Assembly (NCBI GenBank): GCA_913054445.1
Contig: CAJXIK010000101.1
Coordinates: 1-7,188 of the forward strand
From: an uncultured Bermanella sp.
Lineage (GTDB): Bacteria > Pseudomonadota > Gammaproteobacteria > Pseudomonadales > Oceanobacteraceae
DNA length: 7,188 nucleotides
Direction: 5' to 3'
Positions within the stretch are counted from its first letter, which is position 1. Each line of letters begins with the position of its first letter. Below, piece after piece: positions 4,532-7,188 of the stretch. Below the pieces are notes generated by a model that saw only the letters and a list, made by a program, of their open reading frames with translations, was not told the origin of the DNA and did no database searches. The translations under genes were made by a program, and so were the position numbers.

Positions 4532-7018
4532 TTAATGGCTTAACAACTTACCCCATAACTGAACCTCACCCGTTGGCAGATTGCCTAATTCGCCGATGGC
4601 ACAAAATTCTCCAGGTTCGCAATATACCCCGTCATAATCTAGGTCTGAGCTAGCTTGAATAACGTGCTCTATGCCGCTGGGAACATAAGCCTGCCACTGG
4701 CTGCCTTGCTTGGCTGCTCGTCTCACTGGGCCGTCATAGGTTTCATCCGTTAGCGTGAGATACAGGTGTTGCATGATGAGGGGGCTTGGTTGAGTGTTTT
4801 TGCCGTGGATATTGATCACTAAATAATGCCCTTCAATGCCGCTTATGATCAATGCCTGTGTTCGATCTAGGGTGCGTTTGGCACGAATATTAAGGCTGTC
4901 TTGCTGCAACGATACCTCTAGGTAGGCGGTGTCATACTTTAACTCAAGTGCATGCCGTGGGCGCGGCCCTCTGAATGTGAGGGGCAGAGTTCGGCTCTCA
5001 TCCTTGTTTAAGAATACCGTCGTGTGCTCGCTCCATACTTGGCCATGATCCAGCGGGCTAGTATCCAGTAGTGTCATCATCTTGGCGCTGTCTAGGCTGC
5101 CCCAGCCCACTCTCGCAGAGAAGCCTAGCGCGTTGTCGTGGGCGTTTATCTGGCGTTGGGATATGAGCTCGTGCAGCGCATGGCTATCCAATGCCGGCAA
5201 GTCACTGCGCAAGATGGCGAGCATAGCGCTCACATGGGCGCTGGCCATGGACGTGCCAGCCAGGTTATGCCAGCTCGCCTGGTATTCGTGGTCGGGCGAT
5301 GGGGCGCGAGCGCCTAGCCCGTAGATACCCTGAGAGCACACAATATCTAGGCATTCGCCACCAGGGGCCATTAAATCTAGGTAGGGGCCGTGGTTGCCAT
5401 AGGAGGCTGCCTGTCCTTCTTGGGTCAGTGCCCCCACGGCGATGACATGCTGGTAGCCGGCGGGAAAATTTACCTGACCACGGGCTTGATTGCCTGCCGC
5501 CGCCACCACGATGACACCGCTGTCGATGACGGCATCCAGTGTGGCTTGCTCTGCGGCGCTGAATTGACGGCCACCTAAACTTAAGTTGATGATGTCGGCG
5601 GGTTTAAGCGGTCGCCGTCCGCTGCGATTAGCTAGACCAGCGGCATAGCGTAAGGCCTGAATTAGGTCAAAACTGGTGCCGCCGTTTAAGCCCAACACGC
5701 GCAGCGGCATGATATCGACCCCCCAGGCCAACCCTTGCACCCAGGGAGACGAGGATTCTTGTTGGGGAGGTTGCGCGGCGATGATGCCGGTGATGTGGGT
5801 TCCATGAAAGCTGCCTTGGCTGTCGCCCGGATCTTCGGGGTTGTTATCCCAGCCATCGCCATCACCCGCATTGACCGGGTCGGATACAAAATCGTAACCG
5901 CTGTGACGTTGTAAACCTTGCAGGTTGGGATGTGCTGAAAAAATGCCGGTATCTAACACGGCTAGGGTGATATTTTCACCGGGTGCTTGGCCGCGAGCCT
6001 GCAACGGCTGCCACAGGTGATCTATTTCCTGGAAGTTTAGGGGCCACTGCCAGCTGGTTATCTGGCCTGCGGCATTAAATGCCTGGCGATAATAGTTCAG
6101 GCTCACGCTGCGCACATTGGCCTGCCTCGAAAATAGATCTCGAGCGCTAACAAGGTTGTCACGGGGTAGTTGCGCCAAACGCGGGTCGCCGATGTCCACC
6201 AATTCTGGCGGTGTTTGATCTTGCCAGCTAACAATCAGTTTTCCCGGTTGATAATGTGCCCGTGCGTGCAACGGTCGCTTATTAATGCTCAATAAATAGC
6301 GGGCGGATGTCTGTTCCTGAGTAAGAGATAGACTCAATTGATAGTGTCCATTGCCCAGGGATTGAGCGGGTATGGTGAGGGCGCTAGCTTGTTGTGGGTA
6401 GTGCGTTACTTGGCTCTCGTCGTTAGCCGTGAGCGCAACATCCAGCGTCCCGCTAATTATTTGCAAGGTGATTTCATCTGCGTAATCAAGCGTGAACTGG
6501 TAGCGATCTATGAGGTCGCCCTGTCGGCATAAACGCCCCCCTTGGCAGGCGTTGCTTTGGATTAAAAAACCACTCAAGGTGACGGGAACCGTGAGGGCTT
6601 GCGCGCTGTGATCGTTGCTAAAGAAGGGAAGATTAGGGTCGTTATGGTCGCTGTCGATGGCAAAGTGTTGGCGGGCCCCGATGTGCAGTTGACGATTGTT
6701 CCCTGGAATATTTACTTTTATGTCTTCGCGGATGGTTTGCCCTCGGTCACTGTATTGTAAACTAGCCAAATATAGGCCGGGACTGGCATAGCTGTGTTGG
6801 GTGCTGCTTCCTTGGGCGTGATAGCCATCGCCGAAATCCCACCTTAGCTGGGTGGGGGTGGCATGGGCAAAGCGGACAGCAAACAACACGCTGAATTCTT
6901 GTGTGTCTGCGTCCTGCGTGATGCGTACCTCAATCTCTTTAGAGCCTTGCGACACGGGTGTATCGTAGCAGCCCGTTATGAGTGAGCAGTAGAAGCAAAT
7001 AGCTAAGAGGGCTTTCAT
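4532..7018 (-). CDS. S8 (subtilisin) family serine protease lipoprotein with N-terminal PKD domain
   Basis: An 828-residue exported protease. The signal peptide ends in lipobox ITGC with lipidated Cys17; Tyr follows, so outer-membrane sorting is expected. A PKD domain spans about 27-104 (RWDFGDG at 59-65). A beta-rich region at about 110-247 resembles a pre-peptidase C-terminal (PPC) domain. Residues 258-335 look like a propeptide remnant (KLIVSWQ; NVRSVSLNYYRQA; a SWQWPLNF lead-in). The catalytic domain (about 348-650) has Asp356 in AVLDTG, His405 in HGTH, oxyanion Asn510 in AAAGN and Ser590 in GTSMASAH; all are intact, so it should be active. The Asp/Gly-rich loop at 380-400 suits calcium binding. 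The C-terminal ~175 residues include a DxDxDG segment at 792-797. The six non-lipid Cys of the mature protein form three close pairs. The gene is monocistronic and its Shine-Dalgarno is poor. Substrate is unknown; nutrient proteolysis or surface-protein processing are both possible. Confidence 0.93.
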   Translation of the reverse strand: MKALLAICFYCSLITGCYDTPVSQGSKEIEVRITQDADTQEFSVLFAVRFAHATPTQLRWDFGDGYHAQGSSTQHSYASPGLYLASLQYSDRGQTIREDIKVNIPGNNRQLHIGARQHFAIDSDHNDPNLPFFSNDHSAQALTVPVTLSGFLIQSNACQGGRLCRQGDLIDRYQFTLDYADEITLQIISGTLDVALTANDESQVTHYPQQASALTIPAQSLGNGHYQLSLSLTQEQTSARYLLSINKRPLHARAHYQPGKLIVSWQDQTPPELVDIGDPRLAQLPRDNLVSARDLFSRQANVRSVSLNYYRQAFNAAGQITSWQWPLNFQEIDHLWQPLQARGQAPGENITLAVLDTGIFSAHPNLQGLQRHSGYDFVSDPVNAGDGDGWDNNPEDPGDSQGSFHGTHITGIIAAQPPQQESSSPWVQGLAWGVDIMPLRVLGLNGGTSFDLIQALRYAAGLANRSGRRPLKPADIINLSLGGRQFSAAEQATLDAVIDSGVIVVAAAGNQARGQVNFPAGYQHVIAVGALTQEGQAASYGNHGPYLDLMAPGGECLDIVCSQGIYGLGARAPSPDHEYQASWHNLAGTSMASAHVSAMLAILRSDLPALDSHALHELISQRQINAHDNALGFSARVGWGSLDSAKMMTLLDTSPLDHGQVWSEHTTVFLNKDESRTLPLTFRGPRPRHALELKYDTAYLEVSLQQDSLNIRAKRTLDRTQALIISGIEGHYLVINIHGKNTQPSPLIMQHLYLTLTDETYDGPVRRAAKQGSQWQAYVPSGIEHVIQASSDLDYDGVYCEPGEFCAIGELGNLPTGEVQLWGKLLSH

Positions 7019-7051
7019 AGCGGGTATTTGAATGCCGTTTCATTGAATTCC

Positions 7052-7065
7052 TAACCTTAAGGTTA
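7052..7065. promoter_or_regulatory. Perfect 14-bp palindrome upstream of the protease gene, possible operator
   Basis: TAACCTTAAGGTTA is a perfect palindrome whose near edge is 33 bases from the protease start codon. Its position in the promoter or leader region suits a dimeric regulator. I cannot name the protein, and no clear -35/-10 pair for the protease gene was found around it. With no loop it is unlikely to be an RNA hairpin. Confidence 0.35.
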
Positions 7066-7080
7066 ATGCAGAATTGAAGA

Positions 7081-7110
7081 TTGACAGTGTGTATTTAGAT
7101 TGAATTAAAT
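7081..7110 (+). promoter_or_regulatory. Weak outward promoter candidate towards the right edge
   Basis: TTGACA (7081-7086) is a perfect -35. After 18 bases comes TTAAAT (7105-7110), only four of six -10 bases. It would read away from the protease into sequence beyond the window, where a divergent gene may lie. No reading frame starts between here and 7188. Confidence 0.28.
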
Positions 7111-7155
7111 AGGTAAGGCGCTGTTTTATAGCGAACCTCTAATCTAAGTTACTGG

Positions 7156-7185
7156 ACTCTGAAGCCTTTTGATGGGTTTCGGAGT
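7156..7185. repeat. Imperfect inverted repeat at the right edge
   Basis: Bases 7156-7166 can pair with 7175-7185 in an 11-bp stem with two G-U pairs when read as plus-strand RNA, closing an eight-base loop. The window ends three bases later, so any T tract is out of view. It could be a leader hairpin or the terminator of something beyond the window. Apart from this, the palindrome and the promoter candidate, the 170 bases after the protease start hold nothing I can identify. Confidence 0.3.
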
Positions 7186-7188
7186 TGA

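Noticed and set aside
5082..5889. Open frames on both strands inside the protease catalytic domain
   Set aside because: The S8 catalytic domain occupies this stretch with intact Asp, His, Asn and Ser motifs. The alternatives have no domain signature or ribosome site.

Overview
The window looks like a stretch of a gammaproteobacterial chromosome. The evidence is a 3' CCA-encoding tRNA-Gly, a YadG/YadH-type ABC exporter joined to a long (YqcD-type) QueF, a SirB2-family membrane protein, a near-consensus Fur box and a subtilisin-family lipoprotein. The closest neighbourhood I can recall is Pseudomonas, where queF, a YadGH-like ABC pair and the PA2817 gene lie in one region. A marine or aquatic gammaproteobacterium is plausible, but I cannot name a genus. 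There is no sign of phage, insertion sequence, CRISPR or defence genes.

Layout. Bases 1-52 are the 3' part of tRNA-Gly(GCC), followed at 61-87 by a perfect hairpin terminator that probably also ends the convergent PA2817-family gene (92-496, minus). Diverging from that gene, with only 6 bases between the favoured start codons, is a tight three-gene plus-strand operon: ATPase (503-1450), permease (1453-2232) and queF (2229-3071, ATGA overlap). A SirB2-family four-helix membrane protein (3115-3486, minus) converges on queF. Its upstream region is shared with a divergent gene for a 159-residue helical, TPR-like protein (3585-4064, plus), whose promoter has a 17/19 Fur box starting at its -10 element. 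A 95-residue orphan (4115-4402, minus) and a large S8-family serine protease lipoprotein (4532-7018, minus) follow. The last 170 bases hold no gene, only a 14-bp palindrome, a weak outward promoter candidate and an imperfect hairpin at the edge.

How the genes work together. The ATPase and permease should form one inner-membrane exporter of unknown substrate. QueF makes preQ1 for queuosine tRNA modification and is translationally coupled to the permease, which suggests co-expression but not a proven shared pathway. The rest look like independent single-gene units. The most informative regulatory signal is the iron-responsive promoter at 3517-3558, which gives the uncharacterised TPR-like protein a likely role in iron limitation. 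I see no convincing new multi-gene system; the novelty is in individual uncharacterised genes.
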